Assembly (NCBI GenBank): GCA_017425345.1 | Contig: JAFOML010000062.1 | Coordinates: forward strand, 1-6,685 | Direction: 5' to 3' | Length of the DNA: 6,685 nt | DNA from: Eubacterium sp. | Lineage (GTDB): Bacteria; Bacillota_A; Clostridia; Peptostreptococcales; Anaerovoracaceae | Shown here: positions 1 through 6,551 of the stretch, piece by piece | Position numbering within the stretch: position 1 is the first letter of the stretch | Layout: each line of letters starts with the position of its first letter | Made by a program: the position numbers and the translations under genes | Notes under the pieces: generated by a model | Database searches by the model: none | Told to the model about the DNA's origin: nothing | The model's input: only the letters and a program-made list of their open reading frames with translations

Positions 1-2
1 CG

Positions 3-140
3 GGTTCCATTTCCGACTTTCAGTGGTGGGTTATAATCCCCCACTGAAACCCGGAGGAGCTGAAGCTCCCGGCGCCCGTTGCAGTCGTTCGCTACGTCCT
101 TGACGTGCGAGCACGCCAGGAGCTACGCTCCGACTTAAAA
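3..140 (-). repeat. 138-bp hairpin-rich repeat, left copy (inverted relative to the right copy)
   Basis: Every base from 3 to 140 matches the reverse complement of 6548-6685, with no mismatch found by direct reading. Read on the minus strand (the direction of gap transcription), it starts right after the U-tract of the gap terminator with AAGTCGGAGCG and ends with GGAAATGGAACC. It holds several hairpins, the longest being the 12-bp stem with an ATTATAA loop at 9-40. No open reading frame of note and no transposase is present. Homology stops at base 140 on the gene side; the outer limit is unknown because the right copy runs to the window end. Its nature (REP-like element, non-autonomous mobile element or structured RNA) is not settled by the sequence. 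Confidence 0.95.
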
Positions 141-182
141 TAGAGGTTGTCTCTAAATGAATCAAAGCATTTTGAGACAACC
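137..182 (-). terminator. Intrinsic terminator of gap
   Basis: On the minus strand, 20 bases after the gap stop codon, GGTTGTCTC (174-182) pairs with GAGACAACC (145-153). The stem continues, after one A-A mismatch, with AAATG/CATTT (168-172 with 155-159) around an 8-base loop. The sequence then runs TCTATTTT, a moderate U-tract that leads straight into the 138-bp repeat. Position and orientation fit termination of gap. The same outer arms recur in the terminator at 6517-6551. Confidence 0.8.
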
Positions 183-202
183 CCCATCATACGAATCTAT
201 TC

Positions 203-1303
203 TTATTTCGCCGGCTTATCTTCCTTAGCAGAAGCCTTAGCCTTAGCAGCCTTTTCCTGCTCTGCCTTAGCCTTGCGCAGCTCCGCCTTCATATCCTGGC
301 GTGCCATGTACTGCACGAGGTTGATGCACTGGTTCGCATAACCCCACTCATTGTCGTACCATGCGAGCAGCTTGACGAAGGAATCGTCCAGCATGATGCC
401 TGCCTTGGCGTCGAATACGCAGGTTTGATAGTTACCGCGGATGTCGCCGGAAACGATCTCATCCTCGTTGTACTCGATGATGCCCTTCATGTAAGTCTGG
501 CTGGCTTCTTCCACTGCATCGCAGATTGCCTCATAAGTCGTCGGCGTCTTCAGCTGTGCGGTCAGGTCAACGACGGATACGTCATTGGTCGGAACGCGGA
601 AGCTCATGCCCGTCATCTTACCCTTCATCTCCGGGATGACCAGGCCGACTGCCTTTGCTGCGCCCGTGGAGGACGGAATGATGTTATTGAATACGGAACG
701 GCCGGTTCTCCAGTCACGTCCGCCGTTCGAGTCTACCGGCTTCTGCTTGGAGGTAGAAGCGTGGATCGTAGACATCAGCGCTTTCTCGATACCAAAGGTA
801 TCGTTGATAACCTTGGTCAGCGGCGCTAAACAGTTGGTTGTACAGGATGCGTTGGAAACGATAGGCATAGACGGATCGTACTTCTGATTGTTGACGCCCA
901 TGACGAATGTCGGGAATCCCTCGTCCTTGCCCGGTGCAGACAGGATGACCTTCTTGGCTCCACCCTTAAAGTGCTTTTCACAGTCTGCATAGTGCGTGAA
1001 CTTACCAGTGGTCTCGATGATGTACTCTGCGCCGGCAGAGGCCCAGTCGATGTTCGCCGGATCCTCTTCCGAGAAGACCGTGATGTGCTTTCCGTTGATG
1101 ACCAGATCGGTATCCGTTGCGCGGACGCGTCCTTCAAAACGTCCAAATACCGAGTCATACTCCATCTGATATGCCATACGCTTGATATCCGCGTTGCGGA
1201 GGTTGATCGCACAAACCTCGATATCAGTGTCCCTGTCCTCCAGGATTCTCATGATGACACGGCCGATACGTCCAAATCCATTGATTCCTACCTTAACTAC
1301 CAT
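203..1303 (-). CDS. gap: Type I glyceraldehyde-3-phosphate dehydrogenase with a Lys/Ala-rich C-terminal tail
   Basis: Glycolytic enzyme that oxidises and phosphorylates glyceraldehyde 3-phosphate to 1,3-bisphosphoglycerate with NAD(P)+ in the cytosol, normally as a tetramer. The 366 residues carry the Rossmann motif GINGFGRIGR (7-16), the active-site signature SNASCTTNC with catalytic Cys154, the partner His181, the phosphate-binding region NIIPSSTGAAKAVG (207-220), Arg236 in SFRVPT, and YDNEWGY (316-322). The start is fixed by AGAAGGAGAG (1311-1320), seven bases upstream of ATG. Two features are unusual. The loop after the second strand reads AINLRNAD, lacking the Asp usual in strictly NAD-dependent enzymes. 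The protein also extends about 30 residues beyond the usual end (337-366: 9 Lys, 9 Ala, 4 Glu). It appears monocistronic, with its own upstream region and terminator. The family call is secure; the cofactor preference is not. Confidence 0.97.
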   Translation of the reverse strand: MVVKVGINGFGRIGRVIMRILEDRDTDIEVCAINLRNADIKRMAYQMEYDSVFGRFEGRVRATDTDLVINGKHITVFSEEDPANIDWASAGAEYIIETTGKFTHYADCEKHFKGGAKKVILSAPGKDEGFPTFVMGVNNQKYDPSMPIVSNASCTTNCLAPLTKVINDTFGIEKALMSTIHASTSKQKPVDSNGGRDWRTGRSVFNNIIPSSTGAAKAVGLVIPEMKGKMTGMSFRVPTNDVSVVDLTAQLKTPTTYEAICDAVEEASQTYMKGIIEYNEDEIVSGDIRGNYQTCVFDAKAGIMLDDSFVKLLAWYDNEWGYANQCINLVQYMARQDMKAELRKAKAEQEKAAKAKASAKEDKPAK

Positions 1304-1354
1304 AAATTTTCTCTCCTTCTCATAATCTACGGCGGTTACCCGTCAAACCAAATA

Positions 1355-1384
1355 GTAATATGCCACTCATTCATCTTACAGCAA
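1355..1384 (-). promoter_or_regulatory. Candidate gap promoter (weak match)
   Basis: On the minus strand, TTGCTG (1379-1384) and TATTAC (1355-1360) lie 18 bases apart about 50 bases before the gap start codon. Both boxes match the sigma-A consensus only partly. Other weak candidates exist nearby: TTGCGC followed after 17 bases by TAAGAT, and TTGACG at 1341-1346. Because galT ends at a strong terminator just upstream, gap needs a promoter between 1304 and 1437; which boxes are used is uncertain. Confidence 0.3.
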
Positions 1385-1437
1385 GTTTTTTCAATGCGCA
1401 AGGGGTTCTGCAGTAATTAAAAATTTAACACACACAC

Positions 1438-1467
1438 AAAAAACCCACCTGAATCGGTGGGATTTTT
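1438..1467 (-). terminator. Intrinsic terminator of galT
   Basis: On the minus strand, CCCACC (1456-1461) pairs with GGTGGG (1444-1449) around the loop GATTCA. A run of six T (1438-1443) follows, then a short GT-repeat stretch (about 1430-1437). It begins a few bases after the galT stop codon. The other side also carries AAAAA opposite the T-run, which lengthens the stem, so some termination from the opposite direction is possible. It separates galT from gap. Confidence 0.9.
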
Positions 1468-1468
1468 G

Positions 1469-2959
1469 TTACAGAGAGACAGTAAAGCGGCGAAATGCGC
1501 TTTGTCCCTCTTCGGTTCTTTTAAACACTCCCGCGTCCGCGAGCACCCCGGCAAACACGAGGCCGATCTCCTGCTGCACGCGAGCATGCAGCTCGTCCGG
1601 GGCGATCTGCTCGGGCAGCCAGCTCTCCGCCCAGTCCGCGTGAGCGGCCGTAAGTTCTGAGGCACGCAGATCTCCGCCGGCAAGGACGATCCGCTCCAGC
1701 TCCGCCATCTCCTTTTTCAGGCGGGCAGGCAGAACGGCGAGTCCCATGACTTCGATCAGGCCGATATTCTCCTTCTTGATATGATGATACTCCGCGTGCG
1801 GATGGAAAATGCCCAGCGGGTGCTCCTCACTCGTCCGGTTGTTCCGCAGCACCAGGTCCAGCTCGAACAGGTCTCCTCTCCTCCTGGCGATCGGCGTGAT
1901 GGTGTTATGGGGAACGCCCTCGGTCTCGGCGAAGATGCCTGCCGCGGGATCGCTGTAGCTGCGCCATTTGCACAAAATCTCATCCGCCGCATCCAGCATC
2001 TCCTCTGTATCCCCCGGCGCGCACTGCAGCCGGATGACGGACATCGGCCAGCAGATCTCGCCGGCTCTCACGTGCGGATACTTTTTGAGTGAAAACTCCC
2101 ATTCGTACTCCGCTCTTGCCATCGGGAACTCGTAGCAGCCGCCCTGGAAGTGATCGTGGCTCAGAATCGATCCACCGACGATCGGCAGATCGGCATTCGA
2201 GCCTGCCGTGTAGTGCGGGAACCTCCGGGTGAATTCCAGCAGTTTGCCCATGCAGGCACGATCGATCTTCATCGGAATGTGCTGCTCGTTCAGGATGATG
2301 CAGTGCTCGTTGTAGTAGACGTAGGGCGAATACTGCAGGTAATATGGCTCACCGCAGAGCTCGATCGGAATCAGGCGGTGATTCTGACGGGCAGGGTGGC
2401 CGAAGTGGCCGGCATAGCCTTCGTTCTCCCGGCATAGCAGGCAGGCCGGATAGCCGCTCTTCTTCGCTTTCCCGGCCCGCGCGATATCGCGCGGATCCTT
2501 CTCCGGCTTACTCAGGTTGATCGTGATGTCGAGCTTGCCGTATTCCGTATCGCTGACCCACTTCTCGTCCCGGCGAATCCGGTCTTCGCGGATATAGTTG
2601 GTTGCGCGGCTGAACGCGTAGTACCAGTCGGTCGCAGCCTTCGCCGATTCCTTCTCTTTCGCCAGGAACGTCCGGATCACCTGGGAAGGAGGTGGTGTCA
2701 GCACGCCCATGAGCTTCGTATCAAAGAGGTCGCGCGCCTCCTGGGAATCCTCGCATAATCCTCTTTCGATTGCCAGAGCGATCAGATCTTCAAGGATCTC
2801 GGCAAGCTCCCGTGGCTTTGCTGCTTCTGCTGGCTCCTCATAGGACTCTTCTTCCATGACCTGGAGCAGTCCGTTGACAGCCCATACTCGGTCTGCTTCT
2901 TCGATCAGCCCTTTGGCAAGGGCGTAATCTGTCAATTCTTTTATCAGTTTGCTGATCAT
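1469..2959 (-). CDS. galT: UDP-glucose--hexose-1-phosphate uridylyltransferase, class II (GalT)
   Basis: Leloir-pathway enzyme that swaps the uridylyl group between UDP-glucose and galactose 1-phosphate, giving glucose 1-phosphate and UDP-galactose through a uridylyl-histidine intermediate in the cytosol. The 496-residue length and sequence fit the Firmicutes class II family, which is longer than the roughly 350-residue E. coli type. The active site reads SILSHDHFQGG: His268-Asp-His270-Phe-Gln272, with His270 the expected nucleophile. Other family-like stretches are CLLC (173-176), YNEHCIILNEQHIPM (216-230) and HPHAEYHHIKKENIGLIEVM (386-405). The first 100 or so residues form the acidic helical N-terminal region of the class. 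An ATG 72 bases further upstream is in frame, but the start at 2959 is preferred because AGGAGAGGAG lies just before it and the class normally starts here (M-I-x-x-L-I-x-x-L). No galK or galE is adjacent. It follows the MATE gene after 115 bases with no clear terminator between. Confidence 0.96.
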   Translation of the reverse strand: MISKLIKELTDYALAKGLIEEADRVWAVNGLLQVMEEESYEEPAEAAKPRELAEILEDLIALAIERGLCEDSQEARDLFDTKLMGVLTPPPSQVIRTFLAKEKESAKAATDWYYAFSRATNYIREDRIRRDEKWVSDTEYGKLDITINLSKPEKDPRDIARAGKAKKSGYPACLLCRENEGYAGHFGHPARQNHRLIPIELCGEPYYLQYSPYVYYNEHCIILNEQHIPMKIDRACMGKLLEFTRRFPHYTAGSNADLPIVGGSILSHDHFQGGCYEFPMARAEYEWEFSLKKYPHVRAGEICWPMSVIRLQCAPGDTEEMLDAADEILCKWRSYSDPAAGIFAETEGVPHNTITPIARRRGDLFELDLVLRNNRTSEEHPLGIFHPHAEYHHIKKENIGLIEVMGLAVLPARLKKEMAELERIVLAGGDLRASELTAAHADWAESWLPEQIAPDELHARVQQEIGLVFAGVLADAGVFKRTEEGQSAFRRFTVSL

Positions 2960-2960
2960 A

Positions 2961-2971
2961 TCTCCTCTCCT
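2961..2971 (-). promoter_or_regulatory. Ribosome binding site that fixes the galT start
   Basis: The minus strand reads AGGAGAGGAGA, then T, then ATG at 2959. The upstream AGGAG is well spaced for initiation at 2959. The longer in-frame ATG at 3031 has only GTTGTATGG-type sequence around it and would place the leader hairpin inside the coding region. Confidence 0.75.
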
Positions 2972-2975
2972 ATAA

Positions 2976-3021
2976 CACCTGAATACCGCCTGCGTCCCGC
3001 AGCCGGATGACCTGGCAGGTG
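2976..3021 (-). promoter_or_regulatory. Possible hairpin leader upstream of galT
   Basis: On the minus strand, CACCTG (3016-3021) can pair with CAGGTG (2976-2981). These enclose a second stem, CTGCG/CGCAG (2998-3002 with 2990-2994), closed by a GGA loop. The structure ends five bases before the ribosome binding site and has no U-tract, so it is not an ordinary terminator. It could affect translation or stabilise a processed MATE-galT transcript, but short stems of this size also arise by chance. I do not recognise a known riboswitch class. Confidence 0.3.
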
Positions 3022-3074
3022 CCTTCTCCATACAACTAATCCATCACTTTTACATAATATTACTCCAATCCTCT

Positions 3075-4412
3075 TCAGTCCCGGTAGACATTCCGACGGA
3101 ACCATAAGAGGTAGATCACACAAACGCAGATCTGCACCGCGGACGAAGCCGGCGTCGCCAGACTGATGCGGAAAATAGAGACTGGCTCGATCAGGCTCAT
3201 CAGATAGGAAACCGGAACGCGGACGCAGAATGCGCCGACGATTCCCTGCACCATGACGAACCTTGTCCTGCCGCACCCGTTATAGAAGCCGATGAAGCAG
3301 AACAGGAATGCGGTCAGCAGGCAGTCGATCGCGTAGCCTTTCAGATATTCCGCAGAAGCGATACAGACGGGAAGATCCGGGGAAAAGATCCCGCTCATCT
3401 CCACTCCATGGAAAAACGCGGTGTATCCGAGCACGATGCTGCACAGGAAAGAGATTCCCATCGCGTACAGCAGCGCCCGGGCAGCCCGGTCCATTTTCCT
3501 GGCTCCGTAGTTCTGCGCAACGAACGAGGACATCGCCTGCGCAAAGGATGACGGCACGAGCATGATAAAGGAGCAGAGTCTTTCTGCGATCCCGATCCCG
3601 GCTGCCGCCGTTACTCCAAGCTGATTGACGATGGCCATGATGACCAGAAAACTGATCGAGACCAGCAGATCCTGCAGAGCGACCGGAATGCCAAGCTTCA
3701 GGATCTGTTTGATAAGCGACCAGTGATAACCAATATCGGAAAGCTTGAAGGGAAACGGCATTCCGCTTCTCCGTACGATGATTACGGGGGCTGCTACGCC
3801 GAGTCCCTGCGCAGCGACCGTCGCAATCGCAGCGCCGGCGGATCCCATGTGGAAGTATGCGACGAGCAGCAGATCGCCTGCCACGTTCAGGATAGACGTG
3901 ACGATGACGACCATCAGCGGGATCTTGGAGTTTCCGATTCCGCGGAAGATGCTCCCAACCACGTTATACCCGACGATAAAGACGGTGCCTGCCCCGCAGA
4001 TCCGAAGATAGCTGAGCGTCGCTCCCATCGCGGCTTCCGGCGTGTTCATGATCCGCGCCAGAGGCTCTGCTGCGAAAACTGTCAGCACCGCAGCAGCAAG
4101 CCCGATCGTGACGAACATGCTGAACGTGGCGCCAATGACCCGGCCGCATTCCTGCGCCCGTTTCTGCCCGAGCAGCTGTCCGAGAATGACGGTGGTTCCA
4201 AGTGAAAGATCCGTGATCATGAATGTGACCGTTGCCATGATCTGGCCGCCGATCGTCACACCTGCCACATTGATATCGTCCGAAAACTGCCCTACGATGA
4301 GAAGATCCACAGCTCCGTAGAGCGTCTGGAGCAGCATCGTAAAAACAATGGGTATCAGAAACCCGATCAGTGGACGTATGATCTTTCCTTCAGTAAAATC
4401 GCCGCTCTTCAT
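3075..4412 (-). CDS. MATE-family multidrug/Na+(H+)-antiporter-type efflux protein
   Basis: Inner-membrane exporter of the multi-antimicrobial extrusion family, which uses a Na+ or H+ gradient to expel small cationic or other toxic compounds; the substrate here cannot be read from sequence. The 445 residues show about twelve hydrophobic segments in two similar halves. The first runs IIRPLIGFLIPIVFTMLLQT (11-30), and the second half starts near residue 232 (LIKQILKLGIPVALQDLL, 233-250). Family-like motifs are LGQLLGQKRAQECGRVIG (77-94), FRGIGNSKIPL (156-166) with NVAGD (176-180), FVAQNYGARKMDRA (297-310) and YNGCGRTRF (377-385). Start 4412 is preferred over an in-frame ATG at 4478 because GGAAGGAAGGAAGA directly precedes it and the extra 22 residues would span the promoter. 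It is divergent from the flavodiiron gene and may be co-transcribed with galT. Confidence 0.93.
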   Translation of the reverse strand: MKSGDFTEGKIIRPLIGFLIPIVFTMLLQTLYGAVDLLIVGQFSDDINVAGVTIGGQIMATVTFMITDLSLGTTVILGQLLGQKRAQECGRVIGATFSMFVTIGLAAAVLTVFAAEPLARIMNTPEAAMGATLSYLRICGAGTVFIVGYNVVGSIFRGIGNSKIPLMVVIVTSILNVAGDLLLVAYFHMGSAGAAIATVAAQGLGVAAPVIIVRRSGMPFPFKLSDIGYHWSLIKQILKLGIPVALQDLLVSISFLVIMAIVNQLGVTAAAGIGIAERLCSFIMLVPSSFAQAMSSFVAQNYGARKMDRAARALLYAMGISFLCSIVLGYTAFFHGVEMSGIFSPDLPVCIASAEYLKGYAIDCLLTAFLFCFIGFYNGCGRTRFVMVQGIVGAFCVRVPVSYLMSLIEPVSIFRISLATPASSAVQICVCVIYLLWFRRNVYRD

Positions 4413-4426
4413 TCTTCCTTCCTTCC
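4413..4426 (-). promoter_or_regulatory. Ribosome binding site that fixes the MATE gene start
   Basis: The minus strand reads GGAAGGAAGGAAGA directly before ATG at 4412, a purine tract with two AGGAAGG-like matches to the 16S 3' end. Together with the promoter at 4437-4466, it supports starting the protein at MKSGDFTEGK rather than at the longer in-frame ATG. Confidence 0.7.
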
Positions 4427-4436
4427 AGTCCTCCCT

Positions 4437-4466
4437 ATGATAGCACAGAAGAGCGGGTATTTTCAA
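4437..4466 (-). promoter_or_regulatory. Sigma-A-type promoter of the MATE(-galT) unit
   Basis: On the minus strand, TTGAAA (4461-4466) is followed after 18 bases by TATCAT (4437-4442), with TGC just before the -10 box giving an extended -10 (TGnTATCAT). Each hexamer has five of six consensus bases. Transcription would start near 4430, leaving a leader of roughly 18-20 bases that contains the ribosome binding site. No operator palindrome is evident. Confidence 0.7.
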
Positions 4467-4511
4467 CATAATTGCCACCTGGAAGATTTCCGGAGACGCG
4501 TTTTTTAGGGA

Positions 4512-4540
4512 TGGAATAAATGAAGATTTTGTAGTACAAT
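4512..4540 (+). promoter_or_regulatory. Candidate promoter of the flavodiiron gene
   Basis: TACAAT (4535-4540) is a five-of-six match to the -10 box, placed so that transcription would start near 4546, about 34 bases before the start codon. The best -35 at 17-base spacing, TGGAAT (4512-4517), is poor. This suggests either activator dependence or an alternative arrangement. A T-run (4501-4506) lies just upstream. The overall position fits; the -35 is uncertain. Confidence 0.45.
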
Positions 4541-4579
4541 AAGGGGACAGGCAAAGACCCGAAATAATAAGGAGGAATT

Positions 4580-6373
4580 ATGGTCTATAAAGTAACTGAT
4601 ACGATCACCTATATTGGTGCAAACGATTATGATATCGATCTGTTCGAGGGACAGTATATCGTACCGAACGGAATGGCATACAACTCTTACCTGCTTTCCG
4701 GCAAGAAGACCGCCATCATGGACACGATCGACAAGAGAAAGACAGAAGAATGGCTGAGCAACATCCGTCAGGTCCTGGGAGCCAAGTCTCCGGACTACCT
4801 GATCGTGCAGCATATGGAGCCGGATCACTCCGCGAGCATCGCTGCGTTTGCCAAGGCATATCCGGAAGCAATCATCGTCGGAAACAAGAAGACCTTCGCA
4901 ATGATCAATAACTTCTTCCCGGAAATGGATCTTTCGAACACCATGGTCGTGGACAACGGCGACACGCTGAATCTGGGCGGACATGAGCTGACGTTCGTCT
5001 TCGCGCCGATGGTACACTGGCCGGAAGTTATGATGACGTATGATTCTGTCGAGAAGGTTCTCTTCTCTGCTGATGGTTTCGGCAAGTTCGGAACCCTGGA
5101 CACCGATGAGGACTGGGCATGCGAGGCCAGAAGATACTACTTCGGCATCGTCGGCAAGTACGGCCCGCAGGTACAGGCAGTCCTGAAGAAGGCCGCTGCG
5201 CTGGACATCGAGAAGATCTGCCCACTGCACGGACCGTTCCTGACCGAGGACCTCGGATACTACATCGGCCTGTATGACACATGGTCGAGCTACCTGCCGG
5301 AGAGCGACGGCATCTGCATCTGCTACACGTCCGTTTACGGACACACCAAGGAAGCGGCTGAGCTGCTGCAGAAAGAGCTGCTGGATCGCGGCGTTCCGAC
5401 CGTAGAGATCAGCGACCTTGCTCGCTGCGACATGGCAGAGGCAGTCGAAGATGCGTTCCGCTACGAGAAGCTGGTTCTGGCTACCACCACCTACAACTCG
5501 GAGATCTTCCCGTTCATGAAGCAGTTCATCGATCACCTGGTCGAGCGCAACTATCAGAAGAGAACGATCGGATTCATCGAGAACGGTTCCTGGGCGCCGA
5601 CCGCAGGCCGCATCATGAAGGGCATGTTCAAGGACTGCAAGGACATCACGATCGCGGAGCCGATGGTCACGATCAAGTCCGCGCTGAACGAGGAGAGCCA
5701 CGAGGCGCTGCTCGCGCTGGCCGATGACCTGGCTGCAAGCTATCAGCCGGCTAAGATCACGGATGAGAATAAGATTGATAAGGCTGCGATGTTCAAGATC
5801 GGCTACGGTCTGTACGTGATCACCAGCAACGACGGAAACAAGGATAACGGATTTATCTGCAACACGGTTGCACAGGTAAGCAGCGATAACCACATTCTGG
5901 TTGGTATCAATAAGGCGAACTACTCCTGTGAGACCATCAAGAAGACCGGCGTCATGAACGTCTGCATGCTGAACGAGGAAGCTCCGTTCCAGATCTTCCA
6001 GCACTTCGGATTCCAGAGCGGACGGAACGTGGATAAGTTTGCGGACTTTACGCACTACAACAAGGCTTCGAACGGCCTGCCGTATCTGAACAAGTACGCG
6101 AACGCATACATGTCCCTGAAGGTCGTCCAGACGGTCGACATGGGTTCCCACTGGATGTTCATCTGTGAGATCACCGAGAGCGCTGTCCTGAACAGTATCA
6201 ACACGATGACTTACACCTACTACCAGGAGAACGTCAAACCAAAGCCGCAGGAGAAGGTCAAGGGATGGGTCTGCAATATCTGCGGATACATCTACGAGGG
6301 AGATCCGCTGCCGGAGGACTTCATTTGTCCGCTTTGTAAGCATCCGGCGAGTGATTTCAGCAGGATGGAATAA
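4580..6373 (+). CDS. Flavodiiron protein fused to flavin-reductase and rubredoxin domains (FprA-Hrb fusion), probable O2/NO reductase
   Basis: Probable cytosolic oxygen- or nitric-oxide-scavenging enzyme of an anaerobe. Residues about 1-240 form the metallo-beta-lactamase-like diiron domain, with the full ligand set His78, Glu80, Asp82, His83 (HMEPDH), His146, Asp165 and His217. Residues about 245-390 are a flavodoxin domain with the FMN phosphate loop TSVYGHT (250-256) and the ATTTYN loop (301-306). Residues about 400-550 resemble a flavin-reductase-like FMN domain (MFKIGYGLYVITS, 404-416). Residues 562-597 are a short rubredoxin with CNIC (565-568) and CPLC (583-586). Moorella encodes FprA and the flavin-reductase/rubredoxin protein Hrb as separate partners; here they are one chain, so electrons could pass from NAD(P)H through FMN and rubredoxin to the diiron site. 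AAGGAGG (4569-4575) precedes the ATG by four bases. The gene stands alone and strongly prefers C- or G-ending codons, suggesting high expression. O2 versus NO preference cannot be read from sequence. Confidence 0.95.
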   Translation: MVYKVTDTITYIGANDYDIDLFEGQYIVPNGMAYNSYLLSGKKTAIMDTIDKRKTEEWLSNIRQVLGAKSPDYLIVQHMEPDHSASIAAFAKAYPEAIIVGNKKTFAMINNFFPEMDLSNTMVVDNGDTLNLGGHELTFVFAPMVHWPEVMMTYDSVEKVLFSADGFGKFGTLDTDEDWACEARRYYFGIVGKYGPQVQAVLKKAAALDIEKICPLHGPFLTEDLGYYIGLYDTWSSYLPESDGICICYTSVYGHTKEAAELLQKELLDRGVPTVEISDLARCDMAEAVEDAFRYEKLVLATTTYNSEIFPFMKQFIDHLVERNYQKRTIGFIENGSWAPTAGRIMKGMFKDCKDITIAEPMVTIKSALNEESHEALLALADDLAASYQPAKITDENKIDKAAMFKIGYGLYVITSNDGNKDNGFICNTVAQVSSDNHILVGINKANYSCETIKKTGVMNVCMLNEEAPFQIFQHFGFQSGRNVDKFADFTHYNKASNGLPYLNKYANAYMSLKVVQTVDMGSHWMFICEITESAVLNSINTMTYTYYQENVKPKPQEKVKGWVCNICGYIYEGDPLPEDFICPLCKHPASDFSRME

Positions 6374-6375
6374 TC

Positions 6376-6494
6376 AGAACCTAACACAGCGAGTGGCGAG
6401 CCTGTAAGGCGAAGCCAGAGCTGATGTAGGTTCTATGCCAGAGCGGTCAAAACGCGAAAGCGTTTTGGGAACCGCGGGACGGCAACACTCTGCC
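6376..6494 (+). ncRNA. Structured RNA-like segment in the 3' region of the flavodiiron transcript
   Basis: Starting two bases after the stop codon, AGAACCTA (6376-6383) pairs exactly with TAGGTTCT (6427-6434). These enclose the nested stems CAGC/GCTG (6387-6390, 6420-6423), TGGC/GCCA (6394-6397, 6414-6417) and GCC/GGC (6400-6402, 6408-6410), separated by G/A-rich internal loops. A second domain has CAAAACGC-GAAA-GCGTTTTG (6448-6467), an 8-bp stem with a GNRA tetraloop. It sits on CGGT/ACCG (6444-6447, 6471-6474) and possibly CAGAG/CTCTG (6439-6443, 6488-6492). The terminator at 6517-6551 follows. I recognise no named RNA family. It could be a stable 3' UTR structure, a 3'-derived small RNA or an intergenic repeat; no separate promoter is evident. 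The pairings are seen; function is unknown. Confidence 0.45.
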
Positions 6495-6516
6495 CCCAAC
6501 ACAACTCAACGAATAG

Positions 6517-6551
6517 AAAAGTGGTTGTCTCATCGAGACAGCCACTTTTTT
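6517..6551 (+). terminator. Strong intrinsic terminator downstream of the flavodiiron gene
   Basis: AAAAGTGG (6517-6524) pairs with CCACTTTT (6542-6549). After one T-G wobble, TGTCTC (6526-6531) pairs with GAGACA (6535-6540) around the loop ATC. The right arm merges into a run of six T (6546-6551). Because of the A-run on the left arm it could also act on transcripts from the other strand. The GGTTGTCTC...GAGACA core also occurs in the gap terminator at 145-182, again directly before a copy of the 138-bp repeat. Confidence 0.9.

Noticed and set aside
971..1420. Plus-strand open frame of 149 codons across the gap 5' end and upstream region
   Set aside because: It lies mostly antisense to the clearly coding gap gene, shows no family motif and has no plausible ribosome binding site.
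1430..1443. ACACACAC followed by A-run as a phase-variable simple repeat
   Set aside because: Only about four dinucleotide units, downstream of the galT terminator stem and far from the gap promoter candidates; too short to suggest regulated slippage.
4413..4478. N-terminal extension of the MATE protein by 22 residues from an upstream ATG
   Set aside because: The extension would cover both the -10 and -35 boxes of the promoter at 4437-4466, and a purine-rich ribosome binding site directly precedes the start at 4412.
4505..6343. A 612-codon open frame antisense to almost the whole flavodiiron gene
   Set aside because: The sense strand has complete, motif-rich domains throughout. The antisense frame is a by-product of its biased codon use, lacks a recognisable family, and begins within the rubredoxin coding sequence without a ribosome binding site.
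6376..6434. A 59-base imperfect palindrome resembling an integron attC site in size and in its CCTAAC-like end
   Set aside because: The outer arms pair as AGAACCTA/TAGGTTCT and there is no matching GTTRRRY core at the other end. No integrase or cassette array is present.
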